Part shown: in pieces, positions 24,418 through 34,591 of the stretch
Layout: each line of letters opens with the position of its first letter
How positions within the stretch are numbered: position 1 is the stretch's first letter
From: Verrucomicrobiaceae bacterium
GTDB taxonomy: Bacteria; Verrucomicrobiota; Verrucomicrobiia; Verrucomicrobiales; Verrucomicrobiaceae
Assembly: GCA_947458455.1 (NCBI GenBank)
Contig: CANGYJ010000003.1
Location: forward strand, 248,001-312,000
Direction of reading: 5' to 3'
DNA length: 64,000 bases
The notes under the pieces: generated by a model
What the model was told of the DNA's origin: nothing
Database searches by the model: none
Seen by the model: the letters and a program-made list of their open reading frames with translations, nothing else
Translations under genes and position numbers: made by a program

Positions 24418-27400
24418 ATGAAATCGCGCTTCAAACTCTCTTCGACTTTCGCCGCTGTGGTCAGCGCAGCGTGTATGATTCAATCAGGCTCGCCGCTTCA
24501 GGCGGCTGCATTCACACCAGGGAATGTGGTCATCTATCGTGTGGGTTCTGGCACGGGTTCTCTGATCAATACCGGCAATCCGGTCTTCCTCGACGAGTAT
24601 AGCAGCACAGGGACGCTCGTGCAGTCCATCCCTCTTCCCACGACGGTGAGCGGTGCGAACAAGCGCCTTGTGGCAAGTGGCACGGCGACCTCGGAAGGCA
24701 TGCTGACCCGCAGCGCGGATGGGCAATATTTGCTGCTCACTGGCTATGATGCCACCCCGCCAGTGGTTTCGCTTGCGGGCACGGCAAGTGTCGCGGTGAA
24801 TCGCGTGATCGGTCGCGTGAATGCGGCTGGCACGGTGGACACGAGCACAGCGCTGACGGACTTTGCGAGCGCGAACAATCCTCGCAGTGCTGTCTCCTCG
24901 GACGGCTCCAAATTTTGGATGAGCGGCGGCAACGGTGGTGTGCGCCTCGCGGCGCTGGGGGCTACGACCTCCACGGATGTGAGCACCACGGTGACAAACC
25001 TGCGTCAGCTAGGCATCGCGGGTGGTCAGCTTTATGTGACGACTTCCAGTGGCACGGCGGTGCGTCTCGGCACGGTTGGCACAGGCCTGCCGGAGACGAC
25101 AGGCCAGACCATCACGAGCCTCACCGGCATCCCGACGTCTGGCGGCTCGCCCTATTCGTTCTTCTTTGCTGACCTCAATGCTGGCGTCGCTGGCGTGGAC
25201 ACGCTGTATGTGGCGGACGATGCGTCTCTGGCGCTGACAAAGTATTCTCTCGTAGCGAGCACCTGGACGTCTAACGGCACCGTGGGTGTCGATGCAGACG
25301 ACTATCGTGGGCTTACGGGTGTCGTGAACGCTGGTGTGGTTACACTCTACGCGACACGAAAAGGTGGCTCGGCTGCTGCAGGTGGTGGTGAGCTGGTGAC
25401 TATCAGCGACAGCAGTGGACACAATGCCGCCTTCACCGGCACGCCGGCTCTCCTCGCCACAGCCGCAGCAAACACGGCCTTCCGCGGCGTTGCTTTCTCA
25501 CCTGTCGCTGTGGCAGCCAATCCCGACCTCACCGCCTCCATCACCGCGCCAGCAACGGCGAACACGGGTGCGAACTTTGATTACTCCATCACGGTGAACA
25601 ACGTCGGCACGGCCAACGCCACCGGTGTGGCCGTGAACTTCGTGCTGCCTGCGGGCCTTACCTTTGGTTCCGCCACGGGCAGCAATGGCTTCAGCGCCGT
25701 CAACAACTCTGGCACCATCCAGTTCACCGGTGGCAGCATCAATGCCTCCTCCTCGGCCACGCTCACCGTCACGGTCAGCACGAACACCGCTGCCACTTAC
25801 AACGCACCGATTGGCGCTGTCACCGCCGATCCATCCAGCACGGTGACGGAGATCAATGAAAGCAACAACACCAGCACCGCTGGCACGAGCACGGTTGTTT
25901 CCATGCCGAACACGCCGCCTTCCTTCAGCCTGCATCCTGCGAATGTGAGCATCGCCAATGGCGCGGCCACCACGCTGACTTGTCTCGCCACGGGCAGCCC
26001 CGCCCCGAACTATCAGTGGTATCGCGGCATCGCCCCCGACACCACCAATCCAGTGGGCACCGACAGCACCAGCTTCACCACGCCGAGCCTGACCGTCACC
26101 ACCAGCTACTGGGTGCGGGCGACGAACACGAACGGCACTGCTGATAGCAACACCGCTGTTGTCACCGTGGCTCCTTCCAACAATGCGAACCTCAGCGCTC
26201 TCACGCTCAGCAATGGCCTGCTCTCGCCGAGCTTCTCCTCCGCAGTGATCAGCTACAACAGCTATCAGGTCGCTGGCACGACCAGCATCACCGTGACGCC
26301 AACCATGGCTCATGGGAACGCCACGATCACCGTGAATGGCTCGCCAGTGACCTCCGGCAGCCCTTCCGCCTCCATCACGCTCAATGAAGGCGCAAACAGC
26401 ATCAGCATCGTGGTCACTGCACAAGACGGCAGCACCACCAAGATCTACACGGTGAACGCCTTCCGCTCGGCGGCTCCGCTCGCCACTGGCTCCATCGCCA
26501 TCACTGCTTACAATGCGGATGGCAGTGATGACATTGCCTTCGTCGCGCTCGCCGCCATCCCGGCCAACTCGGTGATCCACTTCACGGACAACGAATGGAA
26601 CGGCTCAGCCATCGGTGCAGGCGGCGCGTTCAATGACTTCGGTGAGAGCGAGTTCATCTGGGTCGCCCCCGCAGGCGGCATCGCTGCTGGCTCGGTGGTC
26701 ACGCTCAATACCATCAGCGCGACGATCACGACCAACACCGGCACCGCAGCCATCAGCGACGGCACCAACACCGGATTAAGCACCACGGCAGACGCGGTTT
26801 ACGCCTTCCAAGGTTCTACCCACGTTGCAGACGTTTTCCTTGCCCAGATCAGCACGGACGCCGCTTCCTCGATTGTGAACACGGGTCTCACGCTCGGCAC
26901 CACGGCGATCAGTCTCGCCAGCGGTTCCGACGGCGCGGCCTACAGCGGCTCACGCGCAAATCAGACTAGCTTCGCCGCCTATGGACCCCAGGTGAACAGC
27001 ATCGCCAACTGGAACGACCTCGGTAACGCTGGTGATGGCACCACGCTCTTGCCCTTCGATACCACGGCCTTTGTGCTCGGCACGGCTTCCTCGGTGACGA
27101 TCAATGATGTAACCGTGACGGAAGGCAACAGCGGCACCACCACGATGACCTTCACGGTCACGCGCTCCGACAACACCGGTGCTTTCTCCGTCGCCTACGC
27201 CACCGCGAACGACACCGCTGCAGATACCTCCGACTTCGTGGCCGCCTCCGGCACGCTGACCTTCACCGTCGGCGGTGCCCTCACGGACACCATCGCCGTG
27301 ACGATCAATGGTGACACGCTCTCGGAAGTGGGTGGTGAGCAGTTCTTCGTGAACCTCTCCGGCATCGTCAACACCGTGGGCGTTGCATCCCTCACGGATG

Positions 27401-30400
27401 CTCAGGGCAAGGGCACCATCGCTGACGATGAGCCGATCATCAGCACGCCTTACACGCACTTGAATCGTGATGTGCTCACGCCGAACACGAACACTTGGCC
27501 TTCCGGCGGCATCACCATTGGCACCACTCAGTTTGTTAACCTGGGCCTCCAGGGTGTGGGCCGCGTGCCTGCCAATGCGATTGATGCCGCCACCGGCGAA
27601 TCGCTCGGCTCCATCTCCGACATGCAGGTCACGGACTTCGTGAAGACCCCCACGGGCTTCTCCGGCAAGTTCCACTTCCTGCCTGACCGTGGCTACAACA
27701 GCGGCGTGATCTTCTCGAACTACGCAGCGCGTATCAACGCCTTCGACTTTACCTTCACGCCTTACACCTCCTCCTCGCCGACAGCGGCGCAGAACCAGGT
27801 GGCGATGACCTTCACCGGCTCCACACGCTTCACATATGATAGCGGTGCAGGCCAGAAATACACCACCGGCACGCTGGCCGACAGCACCTTGAGCCTCCTC
27901 GGCACGACTCTTCCCTCCACTGCCGCCGCCTCCACGCAGAGCGATGGCACCGTGGCGAACCGCCTCACCATGGATGCAGAGGGCCTCGTCCTCGACAAGC
28001 GCCCCGGCAAGGCCGGTAGCGGCTGGGTGGGTGACGAATACGGTGCCTTTGTGTATCACTTCAATGCCAGCAAGCAGATTGACGGCCAGCTCCGTCTCCC
28101 TGATGCGCTCATCCCGCACTCCCCCGTCGGCACCACGAACTTCCTCGCTGATCCGCCGGTCAATGGCCGCCGTATCAACCAGGGCATGGAAGGCCTGACC
28201 CAAAGCCCAGACGGCACTCGCCTCTTTGCTCTGCTTCAAAGCGCCACCATCCAGGACAGTGGCAGTGGCAATCAGGGCCGCTCCAACACACGCCTGCTCG
28301 TGTATGACGTCTCCTCCAGCGATGCACCGAGCGATCCTATCGCTCAGTATGTGATCCAGCTCCCTCGCATTGACGACACTGGCTCCACCACCAACGGCAC
28401 CACGGTGAACCGCAATGGTGCTCAGAGCAGCATCCATGCGATCAGCAACACGCGGTTCCTCGTCCTTGCCCGTGAAGGAAATGGTCGCGGTGCAGCCGGC
28501 AAGCCGGTCTTCAAGTCCGTCATGCTCGCAGACATCAGCGTCGCGACCAACATTGATGGTCTCTATGATGCGGAAGGCGCTGCCGTCGCTCCTGCCGGTG
28601 TGCTTGCACCCGGTGTCACGCCAGTGGCCTGGACGGAATCGCTGAACATGCTCGGCGGTCTCGGTGCCACAGCTACGGAAGTCGCGAAATTTGGCCTCAA
28701 CCTCAACGCCGCTCCTGGTGACATCAACTCCATCTGCGAGAAGTGGGAAGCCATCGGCCTCGTGTCCGCGAATGACTCGGCCAACCCGAACGACTACTTC
28801 CTCTTCCTTGGCAACGACAACGACTTCATCACCCAGACCGGCCAATACATGGATGCCGCTGGTAACATCCAGTCCTACAACGCGGGTCTTGAAAACGACA
28901 CCATCGTGCTCGCCTATCGAGTCCGTATGACGGGTCCAGACAATCAGGCGCCCTTTGCCACCAACGCGATTCCGGCCCAGTCGGCCACGAAGGATTCTGC
29001 CTTCTCCTACACCTTGCCTGCAGACGCTTTCACGGATCCCGAGGGACAATCGCTCACTCTCACTGCCACCCGTGCTGACGACAGCGCTCTGCCAGCCTGG
29101 CTCACCTTTAACGCCTCGACACGCAGCTTCAGCGGTTCCCCTACCGCTGTGGACATCGGCAATGTCGTGGTCAAAGTCACGGCAACTGATGGCGGCAGCC
29201 CAGCTCTTTCCTACAGCGTGAACTTCACCATCCAGGTGGCTCCGCTTTCAGTCTCGCCTTACTTCCCACAGTCCGTTGCTTCGGGCGACCCGCGCTCCAG
29301 CAGCGTGGTTCTCTGGACCCGGTTGATGGATGGCGACACGGCGGTGAACCGCACGGTCACTCTGCACGTCAGCACGACGGGCACGCTCGCGAATGTGGGC
29401 ACGACGGCTGCTCTCGGCGGCACCAACATTTGGACCGGCGGCGCATTGACCGCGCAAGCCGCGCACGACGGCGTGGTGAAAGTCAAGGTGGGCAGCCTCA
29501 CCGCGGACACGACTTACTACTACCAGTTCACCTACAACGGCCAGCGCTCGCCAATTGGCCGCACCAAGACCGCCCCAGCCGCAGGATCGGCGCGGACGGT
29601 GAAATACGCCGCCATCAACTGCAATGACTTTGTGGGCCGCTACTTCAACGTCCTGCGCCAGCTTGCTGAGCGTGAGCAGAACACGATAGACTTCGTGCTC
29701 AACCTTGGCGACTACGTCTATGAAACCACGGGCGACCCGAGCTTCCAGACCTCGCTTCCAGAGCGCGCCATGGTCTTCTCCAACCCGGCGGAAGCCATCA
29801 ACCTCGGCAGTGGCAACTACGCCGCGCAATCGGTCGGCAACTACCGCGACGTTTACAAGACCATCCGTCAGGACGCCCAGCTCCAGCGCGTGCATGAACT
29901 CTTCCCGATGATCAGTATCTGGGATGACCATGAATTCAGCGATGATAACTGGAAGGACAACGCCACCTATTTCGACGGCAAGGTCAACGAACAGCAGACG
30001 AACCGGAAGAGGAACGGTGAGCAGGCCTGGATGGAATTCCTCCCAACGGAGCGTGGCATGGCCGGCTCTGGCAACGGCCTCGAGATCGACAGCACGGATC
30101 TCTATCCGAACACCGTGATTTATGATGCCTTCAACTTCGGCACCAATCTCGACCTCATCCTCACCGACATCCGCACCAACCGCGCTGACCATTTGATTCC
30201 TGAAGATGCCTGCCCGTCCGGCATTCCGATGACGGAAGCCAATGTCATTGCCACTCTCGCTGCGGCCAATGGTCTGAATGTCCCCACCTTTACCGCAGCC
30301 GTTTGGCCCGGTATTCGCGGCAGCTTCGCTCCGTATGTCAATATCGATGATCCAGCCTACGCGGCGGTGAAGACTGGCTTCAAGGCCATCATTGCAGCTT

Positions 30401-33400
30401 CCGTCAACAGCGCCATGGCCGCACTCCCAGCGGGGCAGACGCCGATCACCACGGGCGCAGCTTATGCCGACGCCAATGTCGTCGGTTTCCGGGATGCTGG
30501 TTTCATCAATCAAGCGTTCGTCGCGGCAGGACAGAGTGCACCGTTTGACGCAGCAGCGCTCGCCGCCATGCCACGCGGGCTGTCGTATTACCTCCTGGGT
30601 AAGACCAGCGTCTTCAGCGACTTCGGCAGCCGCTACCAGGTGGTGAATCAGACCTTCCAGCTCTTTGCAGGCTACACTTACCAGGCGTTCGTCCTATCTG
30701 GCGGCACGCTCGGTCGTGATCAGGCTTTCTATAATACCGCACAGCAGACCTTCCTGGCCACCGCGCTCGCAAACAGCACTGCGGCTGGCAACAAGTGGCG
30801 CGTGGTGGCAAGCTCCACCCCTTATACTCCAATCAAGCTCGAACTCGGAGACCTGCCCGCCGGTATCACTTTGCCAACCCAAGGCACCATCGGCGCTCTC
30901 ACGATTCCAGCCAGCCTGCCTGCACAGTTCCTCGTCGAGTTCCTCCTCAATGCGGATGAACCTGCTGGCTTCCCGCAGTTCCGCCAGGGAATGATCGACC
31001 TCTTTGCCCAGCATGACGCCATCATCGTCTCCGGCGACATTCACGCTGAACTCATCGGCAGGAACAACGCCACCAACGGCCAGAAGGTGGTTGATTTCAC
31101 CGTGCCGTCTGCGGCGTCTTCAGAGTTCCGCAGAGCCGTGAGCGGCGCCTTCACTACGGTGGAAGGTCTGATGACTCCGGCTGTGCAGGCTGCCACAGGT
31201 CTTTCCGGCAACTTCGCTTTCGACACCACACAGAAGCAGGCGGTGATCAATGCAACGGACGCCATCATCAAGCACAACACGTCTGAGATGTTCCAGGCCG
31301 ACACAGCAGCTCATGGCTATACGGTCTTCACCGCAGGGGCTTCCGCCTTCAACGCCGAATATCAAAAGATCAATGTCAGCGAGATCGACAATAACCACTA
31401 CGCCCTGAGCAGTGGGGCACTTGATGCTCTTTTCCAGAAGGAGAACTTTACCGTCACCAAGACCGGTAGCGGGCCGAGTACCGACCTCAGTTTAGGAGTT
31501 CCGCAAAACAACACCACCATCGTCATCGGTGATGCCACGATTAGCGAAGGCAACAGCGGCAGCAGCACGCTGAACTTCACCGTCACCCGCAGTGATCTCT
31601 TGGGAGCCTTCACGGTTGATTTCGCCACCTCCAGCGGCACCGCGACCTCTGGCAGTGACTTCACTGCCGGTTCCGGCACGGTCACTTTCACCGCTGGTGG
31701 TTCCACCACACAAAATGTGAGTGTCGCCATCACTGGCGACACCATCGTCGAGCCGAATGAAACCTTCCTCGTGACGCTTTCAAATGTCGTGAACACCGCA
31801 GGCACCGCCGCCATCACGGATGCGACCGCCACGGGTAGCATCACCAATGATGATCCAGCGGCCTTCGCTACTTGGCTTGCCGAAAATGGATTCACTGGCA
31901 CTGCCAGCGGTGACACCGATAGTGATGGAGTGCCAGACTCACTGGAATACTTCTTCAATTCCAGCCCGAACAGCGGTGGCGATCGCGACAATCTGCCAAC
32001 AGTGGTGATGAACGGCAACGATCTCGAATTCCGCTTCACTTACCTCAACAGCACGGTCTTCCCGGGCTTTCTCCAATGCTCTGAAGATCTCATCAACTGG
32101 GCCAATGCCACCCCTGGTGTGGATTATGAAATCATCACCGAAACTATGAACGGCGTGGAGACCGCCGTGCGCTACCGCATCTTCTGCAATCCGCTGCCGA
32201 CCACGCAGGGCCCGTTCACCTACCTCACGCCATTCACCGCCGCCGTCGGACGCGGTGCCATCGACCAGCTCACCATCACCAATCATGGCATGGTAGGCGC
32301 AGGCCGCCTCACCGGCGAGCAGCTCGACAGCTTTGGCGAAACGATGGGTGCCGCCTCCGGCCTCGCCATCAGCGGCTGGAGCTACAACAGCGGCAGCGGC
32401 CAGTTCAGCGGCACCTTCAACGTGCTGCCAGATCGCGGCTACAACAGCGGCACCACCTTTTCCAACTACGCCGCCCGCGTGCATCAGGTGCCATTCACCT
32501 TCACGCCTTATTACGGCGCAGGTCCGGTCGCCCAGACGCAGATCGTGCCAACGTATGGCAGCACCACGAAGTTCACCTACCTCGACGGACTCACCACGAA
32601 GTTCACCACCGGTCTGAATCCAACCGGCGTCAGCACCATCTTCGGTCAGAGCGTCGGCACCGTCACGGCTGCCAACGGCCCTGCGGGTGCTCAGGAAAGC
32701 CTCATCAGCTTTGATGCCGAGGCCATCCACCTCTTTGCCGACGGCTCCGGCTTCGTCTCCGATGAATACGGCACCTACATCTGCCGCTTCAACAGCGCCA
32801 AGCAGTTCACCCGCATCATCCAACTGCCCAGCGCCGCACAACCACGCCGCCCGGCAGGCGCTCTGAACTTCGACTCCGTCAGCGCACCGACCAATGGCCG
32901 CCGCAACAACCAGGGCCTCGAAGGCATGACGGTCTCACCCGACAACACCCGCCTCTTTGCCCTCATGCAGAGCGCCCTCGTGCAGGACACTGGCAGCGGT
33001 GCCGTAGGCCGCTGGAACACCCGCCTCTTCGTCTATGACATCGCCGGTGCGAAGCTCGAAAACCCCGAGCTCATTGCCGAGCACGCGGTGCAGCTCCCAC
33101 GCTACGATGTGAATGGCAATGGTTCCGCTCTCGACGCCACCTCCGCGCAGTCTGAGATCGTGGCCCTGAGCAACACGCAGATCCTGATGCTGCCACGCGA
33201 TGGCAACGGCCTCGGCAAAGGCGACACCAATCCGCCGGTGATGAAGACCGTCGATCTCGTGGACTTCTCAGCCGCCAGCAACATCCTCAACCTCTACGAC
33301 GCGGAAGGAAACCAGATCAGCCCCGCTGGAACGCTGCGCACAACCATCACCCCGGCCCGCAGCACCGTCGTGGTCAACCTGCTCTCCAGCACCGATCTCG

Positions 33401-33708
33401 CCAAATTTGGATTCAACACCAACACCGCCGCACCAAACGCCTTCACCGTGAATGAGAAGGCCGAAGGCATGGCCCTTGTGCCAGACACCTCCACCGCCAG
33501 CACCGAGGACTACTTCCTTTTCGTCGCCAACGACAACGACTTCCAGTCCAGCGACGTGCGCATGGTCGATGCCGCCGGCGACCTCGTCAGCCACGGCGAC
33601 GCCCGCGACCGCGGCATCACCAACGACGCCGTCTTCACCGCCTGGCGCATCACCATTTGCCCGAACAACCGCAAGTTCTTCCGCATCCAGGTGAACACAG
33701 CGCCTTGA
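24418..33708 (+). CDS. Giant exported protein (~3,096 aa): two phytase-esterase-like domains flanking a PhoD-like phosphatase
   Basis: The signal peptide is MKSRFKLSSTFAAVV...LQAAA (ATG 24418; an ATG two codons earlier is possible). Approximate layout: N-terminal propeller-like region to 365; CARDB/DUF11-like 370-490; Ig-like (PAPNYQWYRG) 500-590; cadherin-like sandwich 590-690; a segment with HFTDNEWNG 690-895; Calx-beta 900-1000; phytase-esterase-like domain 1010-1505 (FHFLPDRGYNSG, GDEYGAF); dystroglycan-type cadherin domain 1510-1610; PhoD-like domain 1612-2330 with NLGDYVYE, WDDHEFSDDNW and VSGDIHAELIG; second Calx-beta 2370-2470; a TSP3/C-terminal-type domain near 2490; second phytase-esterase-like domain 2600-3080 (FNVLPDRGYNSG, SDEYGTYICRF). 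PhoD enzymes are Ca/Fe phosphodiesterases/phosphomonoesterases; the phytase-esterase-like family is named for similarity to alkaline phytase. Together this suggests release of phosphate from organic phosphorus outside the cell. No PEP-CTERM tail is present. Confidence 0.85.
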   Translation: MKSRFKLSSTFAAVVSAACMIQSGSPLQAAAFTPGNVVIYRVGSGTGSLINTGNPVFLDEYSSTGTLVQSIPLPTTVSGANKRLVASGTATSEGMLTRSADGQYLLLTGYDATPPVVSLAGTASVAVNRVIGRVNAAGTVDTSTALTDFASANNPRSAVSSDGSKFWMSGGNGGVRLAALGATTSTDVSTTVTNLRQLGIAGGQLYVTTSSGTAVRLGTVGTGLPETTGQTITSLTGIPTSGGSPYSFFFADLNAGVAGVDTLYVADDASLALTKYSLVASTWTSNGTVGVDADDYRGLTGVVNAGVVTLYATRKGGSAAAGGGELVTISDSSGHNAAFTGTPALLATAAANTAFRGVAFSPVAVAANPDLTASITAPATANTGANFDYSITVNNVGTANATGVAVNFVLPAGLTFGSATGSNGFSAVNNSGTIQFTGGSINASSSATLTVTVSTNTAATYNAPIGAVTADPSSTVTEINESNNTSTAGTSTVVSMPNTPPSFSLHPANVSIANGAATTLTCLATGSPAPNYQWYRGIAPDTTNPVGTDSTSFTTPSLTVTTSYWVRATNTNGTADSNTAVVTVAPSNNANLSALTLSNGLLSPSFSSAVISYNSYQVAGTTSITVTPTMAHGNATITVNGSPVTSGSPSASITLNEGANSISIVVTAQDGSTTKIYTVNAFRSAAPLATGSIAITAYNADGSDDIAFVALAAIPANSVIHFTDNEWNGSAIGAGGAFNDFGESEFIWVAPAGGIAAGSVVTLNTISATITTNTGTAAISDGTNTGLSTTADAVYAFQGSTHVADVFLAQISTDAASSIVNTGLTLGTTAISLASGSDGAAYSGSRANQTSFAAYGPQVNSIANWNDLGNAGDGTTLLPFDTTAFVLGTASSVTINDVTVTEGNSGTTTMTFTVTRSDNTGAFSVAYATANDTAADTSDFVAASGTLTFTVGGALTDTIAVTINGDTLSEVGGEQFFVNLSGIVNTVGVASLTDAQGKGTIADDEPIISTPYTHLNRDVLTPNTNTWPSGGITIGTTQFVNLGLQGVGRVPANAIDAATGESLGSISDMQVTDFVKTPTGFSGKFHFLPDRGYNSGVIFSNYAARINAFDFTFTPYTSSSPTAAQNQVAMTFTGSTRFTYDSGAGQKYTTGTLADSTLSLLGTTLPSTAAASTQSDGTVANRLTMDAEGLVLDKRPGKAGSGWVGDEYGAFVYHFNASKQIDGQLRLPDALIPHSPVGTTNFLADPPVNGRRINQGMEGLTQSPDGTRLFALLQSATIQDSGSGNQGRSNTRLLVYDVSSSDAPSDPIAQYVIQLPRIDDTGSTTNGTTVNRNGAQSSIHAISNTRFLVLAREGNGRGAAGKPVFKSVMLADISVATNIDGLYDAEGAAVAPAGVLAPGVTPVAWTESLNMLGGLGATATEVAKFGLNLNAAPGDINSICEKWEAIGLVSANDSANPNDYFLFLGNDNDFITQTGQYMDAAGNIQSYNAGLENDTIVLAYRVRMTGPDNQAPFATNAIPAQSATKDSAFSYTLPADAFTDPEGQSLTLTATRADDSALPAWLTFNASTRSFSGSPTAVDIGNVVVKVTATDGGSPALSYSVNFTIQVAPLSVSPYFPQSVASGDPRSSSVVLWTRLMDGDTAVNRTVTLHVSTTGTLANVGTTAALGGTNIWTGGALTAQAAHDGVVKVKVGSLTADTTYYYQFTYNGQRSPIGRTKTAPAAGSARTVKYAAINCNDFVGRYFNVLRQLAEREQNTIDFVLNLGDYVYETTGDPSFQTSLPERAMVFSNPAEAINLGSGNYAAQSVGNYRDVYKTIRQDAQLQRVHELFPMISIWDDHEFSDDNWKDNATYFDGKVNEQQTNRKRNGEQAWMEFLPTERGMAGSGNGLEIDSTDLYPNTVIYDAFNFGTNLDLILTDIRTNRADHLIPEDACPSGIPMTEANVIATLAAANGLNVPTFTAAVWPGIRGSFAPYVNIDDPAYAAVKTGFKAIIAASVNSAMAALPAGQTPITTGAAYADANVVGFRDAGFINQAFVAAGQSAPFDAAALAAMPRGLSYYLLGKTSVFSDFGSRYQVVNQTFQLFAGYTYQAFVLSGGTLGRDQAFYNTAQQTFLATALANSTAAGNKWRVVASSTPYTPIKLELGDLPAGITLPTQGTIGALTIPASLPAQFLVEFLLNADEPAGFPQFRQGMIDLFAQHDAIIVSGDIHAELIGRNNATNGQKVVDFTVPSAASSEFRRAVSGAFTTVEGLMTPAVQAATGLSGNFAFDTTQKQAVINATDAIIKHNTSEMFQADTAAHGYTVFTAGASAFNAEYQKINVSEIDNNHYALSSGALDALFQKENFTVTKTGSGPSTDLSLGVPQNNTTIVIGDATISEGNSGSSTLNFTVTRSDLLGAFTVDFATSSGTATSGSDFTAGSGTVTFTAGGSTTQNVSVAITGDTIVEPNETFLVTLSNVVNTAGTAAITDATATGSITNDDPAAFATWLAENGFTGTASGDTDSDGVPDSLEYFFNSSPNSGGDRDNLPTVVMNGNDLEFRFTYLNSTVFPGFLQCSEDLINWANATPGVDYEIITETMNGVETAVRYRIFCNPLPTTQGPFTYLTPFTAAVGRGAIDQLTITNHGMVGAGRLTGEQLDSFGETMGAASGLAISGWSYNSGSGQFSGTFNVLPDRGYNSGTTFSNYAARVHQVPFTFTPYYGAGPVAQTQIVPTYGSTTKFTYLDGLTTKFTTGLNPTGVSTIFGQSVGTVTAANGPAGAQESLISFDAEAIHLFADGSGFVSDEYGTYICRFNSAKQFTRIIQLPSAAQPRRPAGALNFDSVSAPTNGRRNNQGLEGMTVSPDNTRLFALMQSALVQDTGSGAVGRWNTRLFVYDIAGAKLENPELIAEHAVQLPRYDVNGNGSALDATSAQSEIVALSNTQILMLPRDGNGLGKGDTNPPVMKTVDLVDFSAASNILNLYDAEGNQISPAGTLRTTITPARSTVVVNLLSSTDLAKFGFNTNTAAPNAFTVNEKAEGMALVPDTSTASTEDYFLFVANDNDFQSSDVRMVDAAGDLVSHGDARDRGITNDAVFTAWRITICPNNRKFFRIQVNTAP

Positions 33709-33750
33709 TCTGGCCCGCCTGCATCCAAGCTCGCATCCCATTTGCCTCTC

Positions 33751-34338
33751 ATGTCCGTCGCAAGATCAGGCAGTCCGGTCGATCACGCCTGTGATCACCT
33801 GTATCGTCGCCACCAGTCCAGTCTGGTGAGCTTCGCCTGCTTGCGTGGTTGTGATGAACATGAGGCCTGGGATCTGGTGCAGGAGTTGTTTCTGCGTGCC
33901 TTCCGGTTCGGCATGATCCAGCCTCTTTTTTCTCGCTCAGAGGAGATGCAGCGTGCGTGGCTGCTGCGTACGCTGCGCTGGATGCTGATTAATCTGCACC
34001 GCAGAAGGACAAGACTGCGTCGTGGCGGTGGTCAGGCGCTCGAATCGCTCGATTTGCTCATCGAAGACGGCGTCGAGTTCTCCTCAGCAGGCACGCCTGC
34101 GGGTGATTTTGACCGCCAGTGGGCCTGTGCGGTGCTGGATCGTTGCCTTTCACGCCTGCGCAGCAGCATCAAGCCTGCGGCATGGATGGCCTTCGAGTCT
34201 GCTTTGCAAGGTGCGAATGCTCCGATCACACCCGCCATGCGTGTCGCCGCACATCGCACTCGCGTTAGGCTGCGTCAGTTGATTCGCATTGAGGCATGCG
34301 AAGAGACGTTGCTAAAGGCTGTTAGCAGCCGAAATTGA
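33751..34338 (+). CDS. ECF-type RNA polymerase sigma factor, paralog of 61295-61897
   Basis: A 195-residue protein from ATG at 33751 (a TTG nine bases earlier is less likely). Region 2 is visible as LYRRHQSSLVSFACLRGCDE, then the core-binding segment HEAWDLVQELFLRAF and the -10 recognition helix QRAWLLRTLRWMLINLHRRR. The C-terminal part has a basic helix MRVAAHRTRVRLRQLIRIEA at the region 4 position. It begins 42 bp after the giant phosphatase gene and precedes the PhoX-nuclease gene, so it may control one or both. No anti-sigma gene is adjacent. The second sigma factor at 61295-61897 is clearly its paralog (shared DEHEA-DLVQELFLR and INLHRRRTRLRRGG-type segments). Confidence 0.85.
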   Translation: MSVARSGSPVDHACDHLYRRHQSSLVSFACLRGCDEHEAWDLVQELFLRAFRFGMIQPLFSRSEEMQRAWLLRTLRWMLINLHRRRTRLRRGGGQALESLDLLIEDGVEFSSAGTPAGDFDRQWACAVLDRCLSRLRSSIKPAAWMAFESALQGANAPITPAMRVAAHRTRVRLRQLIRIEACEETLLKAVSSRN

Positions 34339-34418
34339 ACTGTGTTTGAATACAGGTTCGTATGTCTTGCACGCTTTAGCGTGTCTCCGAGTGCAGCGTG
34401 AACAACAAGCTCCAAGGA

Positions 34419-34435
34419 GGCTCTTTGCAAGAGCC
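34419..34435. other. Small hairpin between the sigma factor and the PhoX-nuclease gene
   Basis: GGCTCTT pairs with AAGAGCC around a three-base loop, with no T-run. A second short hairpin, CACGC-TTTA-GCGTG, lies about 50 bp earlier. They may be weak terminators after the sigma-factor gene. The rest of this ~250 bp gap shows no clear promoter. Confidence 0.3.
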
Positions 34436-34591
34436 AGGGATTCTCTGCGTCTGTTTCGTTCATCTGATGCTGTCTGTGCTGATCCGTTACACTTTTTCGC
34501 GTGAACAAAACGGCAGTGTCGAAGGCTTCACGGAGCATGTCATGCGGAGTGTGGTGTAGTGATGAATGGGGTGGTTCGACTATTCGAAGCC

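Noticed and set aside
26950-29049. Long minus-strand open frame (699 codons) inside the giant phosphatase gene
   Set aside because: It is the antisense of a strongly supported coding region with clear domains and shows only compositional bias.
34440-34500. Pho box before the PhoX-nuclease gene
   Set aside because: Repeated CTGAT/CTGTC-like bases occur here, but they do not form the two 7-base direct repeats with 4-base spacer of a Pho box.
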